DNA from: Protula sp. h YS-2021
Taxonomy: Eukaryota; Annelida; Polychaeta; Sabellida; Serpulidae
Length of the DNA stretch: 64,000 nucleotides
Reading direction: 5' to 3'
Assembly (NCBI GenBank): GCA_949752745.1
Contig: OX457024.1
Span: 104,693,190-104,757,189 of the forward strand
Shown: positions 37,471 to 49,190 of the stretch, piece by piece
How the letters are laid out: each line of letters opens with the position of its first letter
Position numbering within the stretch: position 1 is the stretch's first letter
Notes under the pieces: model-generated
The model's database searches: none
What the model was told of the DNA's origin: nothing
What the model saw: only the letters and a program-made list of their open reading frames with translations
Program-made: the position numbers and the translations under genes

Positions 37471-38217
37471 AACAACTATTTCTCTCTCTTCACACACACA
37501 CACACACACACACACCACGACAAACCAAGCAGCCACTCTGTTTTCCCTCACTTTCTCGTTTGCTCTGTCACTCTCTCTCCACACACATCACACCACGGCA
37601 CACACACACCTAAATGACCGAACGGGCAGTCTTTTTTGGTTCGATTTTCTCGCTCTCTCTACCTACATATATCAACCACGTACGGCTCATTTAGCGTTTC
37701 CTTTCTCAAGCCAGCTTTCTCGCTCTCCAAACGCACATAACGGTAAACCAATCAAGCAGCCACTCTTTTTTCGTCCAGTCTCTCTTTCACTCTTTCAAAC
37801 GAGCAAACGGGTTGTCTTTTTTTTCCTCACTTTCACGTTTGCTCTATCACTCTCTCTATGTACATATAACACCTACGACAGACGGGGCAAACGGGCAATC
37901 ATTTTTTAACTCTCTCTTTCTCCACACGCATATGCCATCACTAATGGATCTCCGTAAAAGCAATTAAAAATGGCCATTTTTAACCACAGAGAGCTCTTTC
38001 CATGCATTACGGCAGGCAACAACTCTAATTTTTGGCTTTCTCGCTCTCCAAACACACATAACACCTACGGCAACCGGACAAACGGACAGCCGGACAAAAG
38101 AGCAGTCGGGCAAATGGACAGCCGGAGAAACGGGCAATCTTTTTTTTTTGTTTTCTCTCCCTTCACACACACCATCACTAATGGGTCTCCGTAAAAGCAA
38201 TTAAAATGAGCAAACAA
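37471..38217 (+). repeat. CA/CT-rich repeat region
   Basis: A (CA)n run at 37492-37514 is followed by degenerate units with 'tttctcgctctcc', 'acacataacacctacggcaa' and 'cgggcaatcttttttt'. 'ctaatggatctccgtaaaag' and 'ctaatgggtctccgtaaaag' recur about 240 bases apart. Confidence 0.7.
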
Positions 38218-38560
38218 TAAGCCAATTCGCACTTTCGGATTTTTCCAGTGCTGATGTTGTTTCGACTGATAATGTTGGGGGATAAATTATAAAGAAATGG
38301 TAAGGGGAAAACATCAAAATTCTAATTTTCTTTCAACATGCACACTTTTGAATTTATAAAGCCATCATATGATCTTTTAAAAACTATTTTACATATTATT
38401 CAGTCCCTTTAATAACCAACATGTGACTATATTTCTGACAAAATGGAATTTTGTTGATTTTTGCCGTTTTTTCCTATCATTTCTTTATATCCTTATCCCA
38501 CCTGAATTCAGCAGAAACGCAAAAACTTTTCGGCACAAGCCAAAAGTGCGAATTGGCTTA
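38218..38560 (+). mobile_element. Complete 343-bp MITE, best-preserved copy
   Basis: Starts TAAGCCAATTCGCACTTTCG and ends CCAAAAGTGCGAATTGGCTTA. Apart from one base the ends are perfect inverses over 20 bases. Interior matches the element at 429-768 throughout (aattataaagaaatg, ttctttcaacatgcac, cagtccctttaat, aatggaattttgttga). Confidence 0.85.
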
Positions 38561-38595
38561 TGTTTCCTTAAGCCAAGCTATTTTTAACCCCAGGG

Positions 38596-38597
<2 letters not shown>

Positions 38598-38641
<44 letters not shown>
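38598..38641 (+). repeat. (CT)n microsatellite
   Basis: About 21 CT units, preceded by gggag. Confidence 0.95.
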
Positions 38642-38643
<2 letters not shown>

Positions 38644-39690
38644 ACGCAACCAACCAACTAATTGACCGAACGGGCAGTCTTTTTTTTTTTGCTTTCACTT
38701 TCACTCTCTCTCGAAACACACGACGGCAAACGCAACCAAGGAGCCACTTTTTTCGCCCAGTTTCTCTTTCTCTCTTTCAAATGGGTCGTCTTTTTTCCCC
38801 TCACTTTCTCTTTTGCTCTGTCTCTTTACACACACATATAACACGACAGCAGACGCGGGAAGACTTGGGAAGACGCGGGAGACGTGGAAAAACGGGTAGA
38901 CAGCTCCCTGTAAGATCTCCAACTGCTTTTTAAGCAGTGGACTCATAGAGACATGGTTAGAGCTCGCCTATTAGGTATTTTGACCCAGCAATGACGTTAT
39001 ACATATTGACTGAGAGCTCTCTCTTCACACACATACACACCACGGCAGCAGGGTAAACGGGCAATCATTTTTTTTTTTTGCTTTCTCTTTCGCTCTCTAC
39101 ACATAACACAACGGCAAACGCAACCAAGGAGCCACTCTTTTTTCGCCCAGTTTCTCTTTCTCTCTCTCTTTCAAACGGGTTGTCTTTTTTTCCCCTCACT
39201 TTCTCTTTTGCTCTGTCTCTTTACACACACACATAACACCACAGCAGACGCGGAAAGACGCGGGAAGACGCGGGAGACGTGGAAAATGGGCAGACAGCTC
39301 CCTGTAAGCTCTCCAACTGTTTTTTTAAGCAGAGGACTCATAGAGACATAGTTAGAGCTCGCCTATTAGGTTATTTTGACCCAGCAATGACGTCATATAT
39401 ACTGACTGAGAGCTCTCTCTTCACACGCAACCAACTAAATGACCAAACGAGCAGTCTTTTTTTTTTGCTATCACTTTTACTCTCTCTCGGAACACACGAC
39501 GGCAAACGCAACCAAGGAGCCACTCCTTTTTTTCGCTCAGTTTCTCTTTCTCTCTCTCTTTCAAACGGCTTGTCTTTTTTCCCCTCACTTTCACGTTTGA
39601 TCTGTCTCTTTACACATACACATAACACCACAGCAGACGCAGGAAGACGCGGGAGACGTGGAAAAACGGGCAGACAGCTCCCTTAAGGAG
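38642..39690 (+). repeat. About 400-bp tandem repeat, three copies
   Basis: 'ggcaaacgcaaccaaggagc', 'gcccagtttctctttctctc', 'cctcactttctcttttgctc' and 'gacagctccctgtaag' recur at about 38710-38960, 39110-39375 and 39495-39685. Copies are close in sequence, so duplication was recent. Confidence 0.85.
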
Positions 39691-39961
39691 ACAATGTTTT
39701 CAAGATACAGAAAGACGGGGGCGTTCACCTGTCACCGCCTGTATCTCACAACCGCCATCATGAGAAGTGACATTTGAGTTTTTTTTGAAAAAAAAAACAA
39801 TGGATGCGTATTTGGTCCAACTATTTCCCTATCTCCATGTTTGGTCTCTCAAAGTCGTCAATTTGGTGTATATATAGTTTAAGTTTTTCTCGCATTGAGG
39901 CAAACGCCATACGGAGTATGTGAATGTAGTACAAGATCATGCAAGTAGACTTACCTTCACC
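39691..39961. other. Spacer and presumed 3' UTR of the SET gene
   Basis: On the minus strand the terminal SET exon runs past its stop into 'ggtgaag|gtaagt', a consensus donor near 39951. The 3' UTR may therefore be spliced. No clear AATAAA on the minus strand was found before 39690. Confidence 0.35.
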
Positions 39962-40038
39962 TTATGGTTCTCCTTGTGTGTCGCCCCTAACCAAGCTCCG
40001 AAGATCAGCCGCTACCACTGCAATTTGCAGCGAGGAAT
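39962..40038 (-). CDS. SET gene, exon 10 (stop)
   Basis: Acceptor cttgtgttacag, phase 1 in. Encodes (D)SSLQIAVVAADLRSLVRGD and ends TQGEP-stop at 39962-39964. Confidence 0.62.
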
Positions 40039-43000
40039 CTGTAACACAAGAATCGAATCATATTTTTTTTTAACACATTGAGCTTAGTATATCTATGGTA
40101 AATTTAAATATTTCACATTTCAATTGATGCTGTAATTACAGATAAAATTATAAGCAGATAAAAAATGCTTCATTACTGCATACAATAAAAGCAGCCTACC
40201 TGAAGCATTGGCGATTTCTTCGATGGAGTCGGCACCTCCATTTTCTTTTTCTTCGGATTGAGCAGCTGCTAGCAAAGCTATATCTTTGTGCACGTCGTCA
40301 ATAAGCCCGAAGAGTGTATATGATGACACCAGTGTAAATATGCATGAGCTAGAGATTTTGTCTATCTAATTGGAAATTCAATCTATGCAAAAATTATACA
40401 ACCATTACCTGTAAAGATGTAAATGAATTAAAAATCCTCTTTTCTTTTTACCTCAATGGGTGACAACATTACGCTGAGGCTTGTAAAACGTCCAACTATT
40501 TAATCATACATTTTTAAAATTTATATTAACCTGACTACGTCTCGAGGAGTAGGTCTATGCCCCGTGGCGTGTGTAAGGCTGTTGCATGTTGACTACACAA
40601 AATTTAAAAGTGGGGGAAGGGTAGACATAGTGTCTAACATTTAAATGAGTCAATTCAATAACCAGTAGGGACCTGAGACTGCCATAGGTACTCTAAGTAC
40701 AGCGCCGATTTTGAAACATTAGCCAATTTGTCAATTTAAGTCCCAAAATTCTTGGTTAGTGCACTGCGGAAGGGTGCAGAGAAGCCGTGTACAAAATTTG
40801 AAAGGAACCTATCTATTAATGTGGCCTGTAGGCGCGTGAGACTGAAGCGTGGAAGACGGACGGACGGACGGAAAGATCGAAAAGTTCAAAACTATATCCC
40901 TCCGTTCTACTGGGGATAAAAAGCCACGGGGGATACCACTGAACGTCATTCTCGTCAATCAACGTATGCGAGCTGGCCCCTAGCTGTTTAATCCCAGCGT
41001 TCAGATCGGATATAAACAAAGGTTCTTCAGGTTCTTCAGGGAGTACTGGACCTGAAAAATACATGTCAGGAAATCTCTTTATTTCAGCATTTCAAAAAAA
41101 TAATGAAAGAAACGAACAATAAAAATAAATTACATTACAGTAAAATCTCCGTTAGCAAACAACTGCACTTAGTCAACACTATTTCCTCGGAATTTTGAAC
41201 TGTTATGATGAAATTCACTTCTCATTATGAACACCTTTATGTAATAAACAGATTTACCATGTCCCAGAGGTGTCCATTGCATAAAGTTTTATTGTTTATT
41301 GATATCATAACTTACTCATTGGCTGCAATGGAATAACAGTTAATTTTGGCGGTAATGTGTTGTCGCGCTCTGGTGTGCTCCACCGCATAAGTCGTTCATG
41401 GTCTGTTGTATTGCTCTCCTGAAGCAAATTAATTAGAATGTCTAGTTAATTAAGATTCAAAAAGGATTTTCATGAGCCTGAAAAACTCCTGTAAAGTAAG
41501 AATTGCTAACCAAGTCTTACTTAACCTTGTTAACTAACTTAAAGGATACCAGTTCAAATATCAGGGAGTCTATAGTAATACCTTAGCGCTAAACGACTAC
41601 AGACAGTAATAAAATTCAATCAAAGCATTATCCGAATGTGCGTTCCCTTTTGTTGCACCTTTGAAAAGATTACGTGGACTGTATACATAAAATTTTTTAA
41701 CATTTAAGGAGACTCACAGTTTTAGCGTCCTCTGCTTTTGCAATCGTTGCTGGAATCAACTTTTATGGAACACTAGTGACAAATTTATCATCAGTGCCAA
41801 TACGAGTGATTGAACTGAGTCCGTGAAAGGTCTTGAGCACGATATTATCAAAGTACGCCTTCCGGACAGTTGACGTACCCTTGTCCACGTGCGCCTCCTC
41901 GATAGGGGGTGTGGCCGTGTGAGCCTGCATGTCCTCTACAAGGAGTGAGGTCATGTCCACGTGCGCGTCCTCGACAGAGGGTGAAGCCATGTCGACGATC
42001 GACTCCTCGACAAGGGGTGTTGCTGTGTGAACCTGCATGTTCTCTACAGGGGGTGAGGTCATGTCCACGTGCGCGTCCTCGACAGATGGTACGGCCATGT
42101 CGGGGATCGACTCCTCGACAGGGAGTGTAGCTGTGTGAACCTGCATGTTCTCTACAAGGGGTGAGGTCATGTCTACGTGCGCATCCTCGACAGATGGTAC
42201 GGCCATGTCGGTGATCGACTCCTCGACAGGGGGTGTGGCTCTGTGAACCTGCATGTTCTCTACAGGGGGTGAGGTCATGTCCACGTGCGCGTCCTCGACA
42301 GATGGTACGGCCATGTCGACGATCGACTCCTCGACAAGGGGTGTTGCTGTGTGAACCTGCATGTTCTCTACAGGGGGTGAGGTCATGTCCACGTGCGCGT
42401 CCTCGACAGATGGTACGGCCATGTCGGTGATCGACTCCTCGACAGGGGGTGTGGCTGTGTGAACCTGCATGTTCTCTACAGGGGGTGAGGTCATGTCCAC
42501 GTGCGCGTCCTCGACAGAGGGTGAGGCCATGTCGACGTGCGCTTCCTTGGCAGGACGTACGGCCGTGTCGACGTGATTGACCTCATTGACCTCATTGACC
42601 TCTACAGTGGGCGTGGCCGTGTCAATGTGCACGTGCTCGACTGGAGATGGGGCCGGGTCAACGTGAATGTCGTCGGCAGGGAATGTGGCCGTTTGAACGT
42701 GCGCCCCCTCCATCGTAGACATGACTGTGTCCACGTGCGCCTCCTCGTTGGTAGTCGTTTCAGTGTCAAAGCGCGATTTTTCGTCACTGCTCGCGTTGTC
42801 AGATTGCGATTCTTCGTCACTGCTCGCGTTATTGTCAGAGTCCCAGTCATCGCCACTGCTCGCGTTATTGTCAGAGTGCCAGTCATCGCCACTGCTCGTG
42901 TTATTGTCAGAGTACCAGTCCTCGTCATTATTCGTTTCCTCAACAGCGGGAGGCTTGGCCTTTTTGCGCCATTCAAGACCTTGGACGCCATAGTCATACC

Positions 43001-44027
43001 GAATTTCATCTCCCACATTTATGTCTTTCGACGCAAAAAACGCTACATAGGACTTGTCTCTTACGACTACCTTTTTGACCGCTGCATTTGCCTTAGAGGC
43101 GCATCTATCATTCAAGTAGTGTGCTGGACACTGGTTGTACGTCCCATCAATGCTGAAATAAAAGCAAAAGTCATCGTTTAAAAACACGTTTGCACATATT
43201 GTGGTGCTGAAAAAGTTGCCGAATTGTATCGGCTATATCTTTAATATTTGACCTTATTTCTTGAAAAAAGTTTGTCTTCTCCAGTTTCATTACAGCAAGG
43301 ATTTTTGCATGCAATCGTATATCTTTCGGTATAAATTTTAAAATAATCTTAAAATAAATTACCAGCGACATAAGCGGTTGGTGCATTCATGAAAACTTAA
43401 CAGCGAGAATATGAAGCTTTCAACATCCACGGCGTACTTTCGCAAAAACGAAAAAGTAAAACGACGAGGCTAGGTTTTTCCTACTCATAAATAGCTCGCC
43501 GTAGTAACAATTTTTCCAAAGTAAGCGTCAAATTTGTCAAATAAGATCTACACAAAAAGAACACAAACATGTCAGTAAAACTCAACAAGTACTTCTTAGT
43601 TAGCAAACAAGAAGATGGACAAAACTGAGGGACATAAAACCATTCAAGGTTGCAACTTGAAGCAACAGTACATAAAAGCAACACACACACACACGCATCA
43701 GTCAGTCACATTCTGTACTCCATCAGGACGTTTTGTTACTCTGTCGGGTGAGTACATCTTAGTAATCCATTCTATTTACTAGAGCTGTCATGGGTTCCGA
43801 GGCATACCCATCCCGCAGACATCCCGGTGCGAATTGCATTATGAAATTTGGACTCCCTGTGAAATTCTGACCTCCCCCCGCACCTGTTTTTGTTTTTCAT
43901 CTAACATTGCAGTGTTTCGTGCAAATCATCATATAACTGATTTATTTCAAGTTTATTTCAATAGTCCCTCTCGCACACACACTGCATAAAACTTCAATTA
44001 AAGGCACGTAATCATTGGCATTTCACA

Positions 44028-44107
<80 letters not shown>

Positions 44108-45410
44108 GAGGATTCTGCTTACTTGCTAGATGAAAAGCGTCTTTGGTTCAACGCATATCATTGCAATTATGCTACTTATGCTAATATATGTCGGTAGTGG
44201 ACAAAAAAACGACATTGGTACTGGTCATCATCAGAGCTAACCTAACTAAACAACTTAATTAGAGATAAATGAATACGAACTATCGTTTCTCTCCGCCATG
44301 ATGAAATTCAAATATATAGGACCCAGACTGTCCGTCTATTGTGTATTGGCGTTCTCTTTCGCGATATTGGCGACTATTGAGGTATTCGCCACGGTATTGC
44401 AAAAGAAAATCCCCCTTTAGGAATTTCTTCGTTGCAAAAACACCTTTTCCTGACATAAATACATCGCAATTTAGAATGTCTTACATTTTGTTATCGTACA
44501 AAGCAACACGTTTACTATAACTAGTTTCTCAATTTACTCTCATTGACAATTCCCATGCCCTTTAAAAACGTTTATTTTACTTCACAAAATCCAACTTTTC
44601 TTTCTATTTTCTTCCTTTTTAAAAATTTAGTATCATTCCACTGAATGACGCTTGATAATGTGCAGGGCCTTTTCATTTAAGTCAAATAAAATAAGACAGA
44701 TCGACTAACCGTGGAACCATAACCTTCATGTTAGTCATTTTAGCATTTACCAATGTTGAAATTGTATCAGACTTACCTATTTTCGAGTTTATGAATTTAA
44801 TTTGAAAGCCGTCTCTATCTATCCCGAGCTGGCAGTAGAATCGTGCTTCTTCCATCGGAGTTCTCTTGAAAGGGTAGAAATAGGTAGAGTACAATAAAAG
44901 TAAGATGCAAATTGCCCTTTCAAAACTTGAAAGCTGTTCAAAATTTATAGAATAACCTCTTTCATGAAATATTGAACTAGATGTTTGTCTTACTGTTAAT
45001 CCCTATAATGAACCAGTTAAATTGATAAAACCAATCAAAAGTTAAGTAAATATACCCGCCTATACGCAGCTGTAAACGACGATCAATTTCTGAATAGCAG
45101 TATTCAGCTTACCTGCACATTTCCAGCAGACTTTTCTCTGGCAGCAAGAAGCTGAAAATGATGCAGAAAAATACACGATCAATTTGTCTAATTTAATATT
45201 TTAAGATTTTTTAAATCTTATCTCACCTCCTCATCGAAGTTAACATAATTTAGGTCTACCAAAATTTTAGGTCTCACCAACACTTATAAATTAGCAAACG
45301 TCTCTCAAAGTGGCACGTTCTGGTGTCTTATGAAAGTATATACATATTTGTTACTTCTTAAATAATAATAAATAACGCACCATACACTGAGCCCGAGTCC
45401 GAAACGCCAT
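39962..45410 (-). CDS. SET-domain protein methyltransferase-like, ten exons, 691 aa (gene model)
   Basis: Ten minus-strand exons join with matching phases: 45381-45410, 45113-45151, 44777-44864, 44281-44449, 41879-43152, 41718-41749, 41316-41418, 40937-41051, 40200-40348, 39962-40038. Residues about 40-170 form a SET domain, the fold of lysine methyltransferases using S-adenosylmethionine: GKGVFATKKFLKGDF, LLQYRGEYLNS, YIFEFHHGGEKRYIDGT, and KDINVGDEIRYDYG with the catalytic-type Tyr near 161-163. The usual NHS-C-PN knot is replaced by HYLNDRCASKANA. Layout is closest to KMT5A/SET8 (nuclear H4K20 monomethylation), but substrate is unknown. An acidic Asp/Ser stretch and a 36-residue repeat follow, then a C-terminal region I do not recognise. 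The start at 45410 is the first Met in the first exon found; earlier exons are possible. Confidence 0.75.
40200..40348 (-). CDS. SET gene, exon 9
   Basis: Acceptor aaatctctag, donor gtaggc, phase 2 in and 1 out. Encodes SCIFTLVSSYTLFGLIDDVH then an acidic stretch ending EEIANAS. Confidence 0.65.
40937..41051 (-). CDS. SET gene, exon 8
   Basis: Acceptor tgtatttttcag; encodes SPVLPEEPEEPLFISDLNAG and continues to NDVQ. I end it at cagtg|gtatcc (phase 2), since beyond that the sequence becomes a dispersed repeat (ccgtccgtccgtctt) and exon 9 needs phase 2. Confidence 0.62.
41316..41418 (-). CDS. SET gene, exon 7
   Basis: Acceptor tttgcttcag, donor ga|gtaagt, phase 0 in and 1 out. Encodes ESNTTDHERLMRWSTPERDN and a Pro-rich end. 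No known domain recognised. Confidence 0.65.
41718..41749 (-). CDS. SET gene, exon 6
   Basis: 32 bases, acceptor ttgattccag, donor gtgagt, phase 1 in and 0 out; encodes (A)TIAKAEDAKT. Confidence 0.6.
41879..43152 (-). CDS. SET gene, exon 5 (SET C-terminal half, acidic and 36-aa repeats)
   Basis: Acceptor gcttttatttcag. Begins IDGTYNQCPAHYLNDRCASK and completes the SET domain at RYDYGVQGLEWRKK. It then has DDWHSDNNASSG-type repeats and a longer repeat of 36 residues (VEDAHVDMTSPPVENMQV plus an equal-length second half ending DMAVPS), five full copies and one partial at about 41880-42525. I end the exon at gacaagg|gtacgt (phase 1), which matches exon 6. Read-through would stop at TAA 41763-41765, giving a shorter alternative protein. 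Confidence 0.82.
44032..44106 (+). repeat. (GAT)n microsatellite in a SET gene intron
   Basis: About 25 GAT units between exons 4 and 5 of the SET gene. Confidence 0.97.
44281..44449 (-). CDS. SET gene, exon 4 (SET N-terminal half)
   Basis: Acceptor ttatgtcag; encodes GKGVFATKKFLKGDF and LLQYRGEYLNSRQYRERE. It leaves in phase 2 at a non-consensus donor (cgata|gttcgt), the only GT that avoids the adjacent in-frame stop and gives a sensible SET junction (KR-Y-IDGT). Confidence 0.78.
44777..44864 (-). CDS. SET gene, exon 3 (start of SET domain)
   Basis: Acceptor ctaccctttcaag, donor gtaagt; phase 0 in, 1 out. RTPMEEARFYCQLG then IDRDGFQIKFINSKIG. The last part leads into the GKGVF motif of exon 4. 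Confidence 0.8.
45113..45151 (-). CDS. SET gene, exon 2
   Basis: 39 bases, acceptor cattttcag, donor gtaagc, phase 0 both sides; encodes LLAAREKSAGNVQ. Confidence 0.65.
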
Positions 45411-45422
45411 TTCGTCCAACTT
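45381..45422 (-). CDS. SET gene, exon 1 found
   Basis: Between ttatcgttccag and gtgcgt; encodes KLDEMAFRTRAQCM and leaves in phase 0. Because an acceptor precedes it, a 5' exon exists upstream; the start may be the Met at 45410. Confidence 0.55.
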
Positions 45423-46317
45423 CTGGAACGATAAAATAGTAATACTTCAACCCAGATACGTGTAATGACATTACTTTTATCATATGCCTAAGGGATCATA
45501 CATTTCAGATGTATTTAAAGAGGGTGGGGTGTGTCTAGACCAGTGCGTGAGCTAATGTTCAACCCCATATTAACGTTACTTTTGGCGTACCTGGGAAAGG
45601 TTTAGAAAATTGGCAAATTTTTTGCGTACGTCCTAACGATGGCTACGAAAACATATTTCTTGTTTCAACCAATAGCCATATTATTTTGTCACAAAAGTAA
45701 CAGTCATCACAACATACAACAAGCTGATTTTGATACACAAAGAAGTCCAAGGTATCTTCAATCATGTTTTCTTTCACTTAGTTTATTTTTTTGCAAATTA
45801 CAAAAATCTATTTTAGAAGCAACTTTCTACAACTGATTTTTAACAATGGAACTGTAGTACAGTCTTACAGACTTAGCTGAGTCTTAACTGGCGAGATCTT
45901 GCAACGGAAAAATTTTTAAATAAGATAACACATACATGTTAAGGAACACGATAGCATTCGTTCGTGTTAGTGCAATAAATTTTAGGTTTTAAAAACCAAG
46001 TCTTAGTCTCCTTAATTATATGGCTACCTTTCAAAATGAGTGATACCGCACATAAAATCTCTTGTTTACCCATCCTAAAGCTTTCAGAAAATCTACTTCG
46101 CAGAAAAACAAAATTTCTTTCTTATCGCCACAGACATAAGTTTGGATTTCAAGGCCAAAAGACTGGCAAAAGGATAAGGTGGCCTGAAAATTTTTGTTTT
46201 TCATTTATATACATGATGTAGCGTACTTTAGGATGGGTACTCATCTTCTAAAAATAATAATTAAAAAAAACATGTTAAAAATTACTCATTTGATAGTGAA
46301 GGACGACAGAAAATCGA

Positions 46318-46415
46318 TGAGAAATATATATCAGCGTCATGATTGCTTGATTGACTGAGTAGTTTAACGTCTCTCTCACCCCGTTAAGGTAATATTGTGT
46401 CAGTTCTGTAACAAT
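46318..46415 (-). repeat. SINE 3'-end-like segment, diverged
   Basis: The minus strand reads gaactgacacaatattacct, then gttaaactactcagtcaatc and a caatc-type tail. The order matches the SINE tail at 15090-15182. Confidence 0.45.
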
Positions 46416-48399
46416 AGGGTAACTCAATCCATGTGTTCTTTCGATAACTTATGTGTCTGTTTAAGTAACTTGATGTTCGCCAGAATGACACTTGGAGCCC
46501 ACTTGTGTTATTGTATTACTGGGTGATGTGGTATAGTGGTTGAAAGATGATAGAGTGTGTGTTTCATGTAGTTTACGCACCACTGTGTTTAATTCTAATA
46601 TCTTAAATATGTGTGCGTTGTCAGAATACCGAGAGCAGTCTCTTCCCTTTCTTATGTATTAAGTAGAGAATGAGCTTTTGGCACGAGCAAACTTTGTGCG
46701 AAACTAGTGATGTGATGGATTTATTACAAAGCGCGATAGGATCACGACGAGCAGCTTTGGATCTAGAGGGATCTTGTCGTGAGAAACACCATGAGATTGG
46801 TTTCGAGTTTCTTTGAAATGTTTTTGATAGATTTTACATTTAAAAATTTGCTTGTTTTAAGTACAGGGGATATCTCAGGAACCAGGCTCTGGATTTACAA
46901 GTTTTATATATGATATAAAAGAACTCATTGAGATGGGGAGGGTGGTTGCAATTTCGGTTTGAAACTTCCGGTTTTAGTGGTTTTTGAGAGGAGTAAATTT
47001 GTTGTGCTACCGAGCACAAAATTTTGTTCGAGACTGCTGGTGTAGTATCAAATCAGTGTCACAACTGCACCGTAACAATCAATACCAACTAGAAGCTCAT
47101 TCCGCTAGCGAAATGTTAAACACTTGACAAAAATTAAAACGCGAAAATACTTCCTTCAATGGGTTATTTCTTGAATAACATATTGCAAACAACATAGCTT
47201 GAATACGTCTTATAGGCCGAGTAGTGTTTGGTTGTTGTTGACTTTCAGTTTTATTGACTGATCAGGCAGGCGTACCCCTTGTTATCTATTTACGCAGTGA
47301 GAGCTCGCACAAAGCTCACTAAGCAAATGTGTAATTTGTGCTGTCGTTAAATGCTACGCATAAGCTTGCAAAAAATACACTCTTTTCACATAGCGTTTTA
47401 ACAAAGAAAACGAAATCAAAGACGAAAATAAAAAGTGACATGAACATGTTCAGATCAAGCTCTTCATAAGTTATAATTTTCAGGGTCGTAGGGCCGATAG
47501 ACTCAGAGAAGAAGAAGACACAAAAAATCGGAAAAAGTGTCAAGAAGAAAAAAAGGACGAATTTTGCTCGCACAAATTCATATAACCCTTCCAAGCCAAA
47601 GGCTTGTCAAGTGTTAATTAATACTCGACTCGTAAGGCCAGGAAGACTCCGTAATATCGGTGCATTTTGTGTGCGATCTTTTCTTTTTTGTCAACATTCA
47701 ACAGAGAGTTTACAGATGTTGTTATTTTGTCGTTCTGGGCAGTTTGGAGTCTCTCGTTTGAACCCCGGTCGCAGTATTTAAGACTCAAAACGTTTGTTTC
47801 CAATGCAAATTGGTAAAAATGTGCTGATGTGTTTATTGACAATATTAACATCGTGAAAGCCCCAATCTGAGAGGTCACAGCACCCAAAGCAAAGGCAAAA
47901 GAATGAAAAAGTGATTCTTCGCAGCGACATTGACATGGTTTATTTCCAATAAAACGACAACCTCATACCTTTAAGTTTGTGTAGAGAGGGGAATGGCATG
48001 GAAAGAGTAGAAACAAGGTAAAGTTCACCGCCTCGTAACCCTGAAAGGCAAATTTCAGTATTCCGTTTCTTGGCTGAACGACAGCAATCCAGTAAAGATC
48101 GATATGAAGCTTCCAACAGACCTCAAGAACCCATTGTGATAAAACAAAGTGAATATGACAAAAATTTCCGTTGAAAAGATACAAAGATACCACTAAGAGG
48201 GACCTAATATAAAAACAAGTAAACAGGGGGACCAAATGTTCATCGGTTATTTTTGCTCGTATATAACCCTAAAATACGACTTTGGGAGACCATACTCAGA
48301 ATATGCCAACATAGATAGACCTTTCGTATATCTTAAAAGACACTGAAGTTATCACTTAGCGAGACCATACATGAAAAAAGGGTAAATGGGGAGACGAAA

Positions 48400-49190
48400 T
48401 GCAGGGTTGGCATGTTTCTTCCATGGAAGGAAAAACCATGGTTTTTCCGGGTTTTTTCCCATAGGGAAGAAATACTTTCTTCCCTCCTATTTCAGGGAAG
48501 AAATGGAAGAAACCTTAAAAGGTGTAATATTTGGAATTTGTTTCAAATAATTTTGCTTGAACTGCACTCAGAGTAATTCTTAAATAGGTGGAATTCACAT
48601 ATCAAACTTCTGTGTGATAAATTGGATCAATAGGGATTAGATAAACGGTCGTGTTTCAATGTGTGTTGGAAAGCTCGGGAGGCTGCAATATAGTCTGAGT
48701 ACTTTTGGTCAAGTGTTTAAACTTTGACTTTGTGTATGAGAATTAGTGTATCATTTTGTTTGCTCTTAATGTGCCAGTGAAAACAAAAGACAAAGGCTGT
48801 GTATACCTTAAATGGGGGGTTAAGTATTAAGATTAAACGGGGGTGATAAGAAAAGGGTCTTGCGGAAGCACATTTGTAAAGCACATGGTATAAGGTCATT
48901 ATTTCTTCATTGTGTTTTGGTGTTACCATGTATTTTTTTTCGTTTGTTTTTTTTTCGTTATTTTGTATGATAGTACAATAGAACACAGTAAATATTGGTT
49001 CTGTAAAATCAATAAATAGATCGCATTGATGTTTTCTTGACAAAGTAGGTTTCTTCCAATTTTCTTCCCACTTTCTTCCTTTTCTTCCAGGAAGAAAGGT
49101 ATTTCTTCCCGTTTCTTTCCAGTTTCTTCCCTATTTTTTCCAGTGAAGGGAAGAAATACCTTTCTTCCCGGAAGAAAACCATCATATACA
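48400..49190. mobile_element. Inverted-repeat element with TTCTTCCC-type ends (hAT-like, non-autonomous?)
   Basis: The left end starts cagggttggcatgtttcttc, and GGAAGAAA/TTTCTTCC motifs fill 48417-48515 and, inverted, 49045-49190. No transposase. 'cagggttggca' resembles hAT termini, but matching 8-bp target duplications are not seen. Directly repeated flanks: 48258-48345 and 49200-49285 (taaccctaaaatacgacttt...gccaacatag). Confidence 0.45.

Noticed and set aside
40816..40936. Extension of SET exon 8 to the end of its open frame
   Set aside because: The added sequence is a dispersed repeat (ccgtccgtccgtc) found with other family copies, and exon 9 needs the earlier phase-2 donor.
45225..45255. 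Possible extra SET exon (LNYVNFDEE before gtgaga)
   Set aside because: Its entry phase does not match exon 1, its acceptor is poor, and exon 1 joins exon 2 directly in phase 0.
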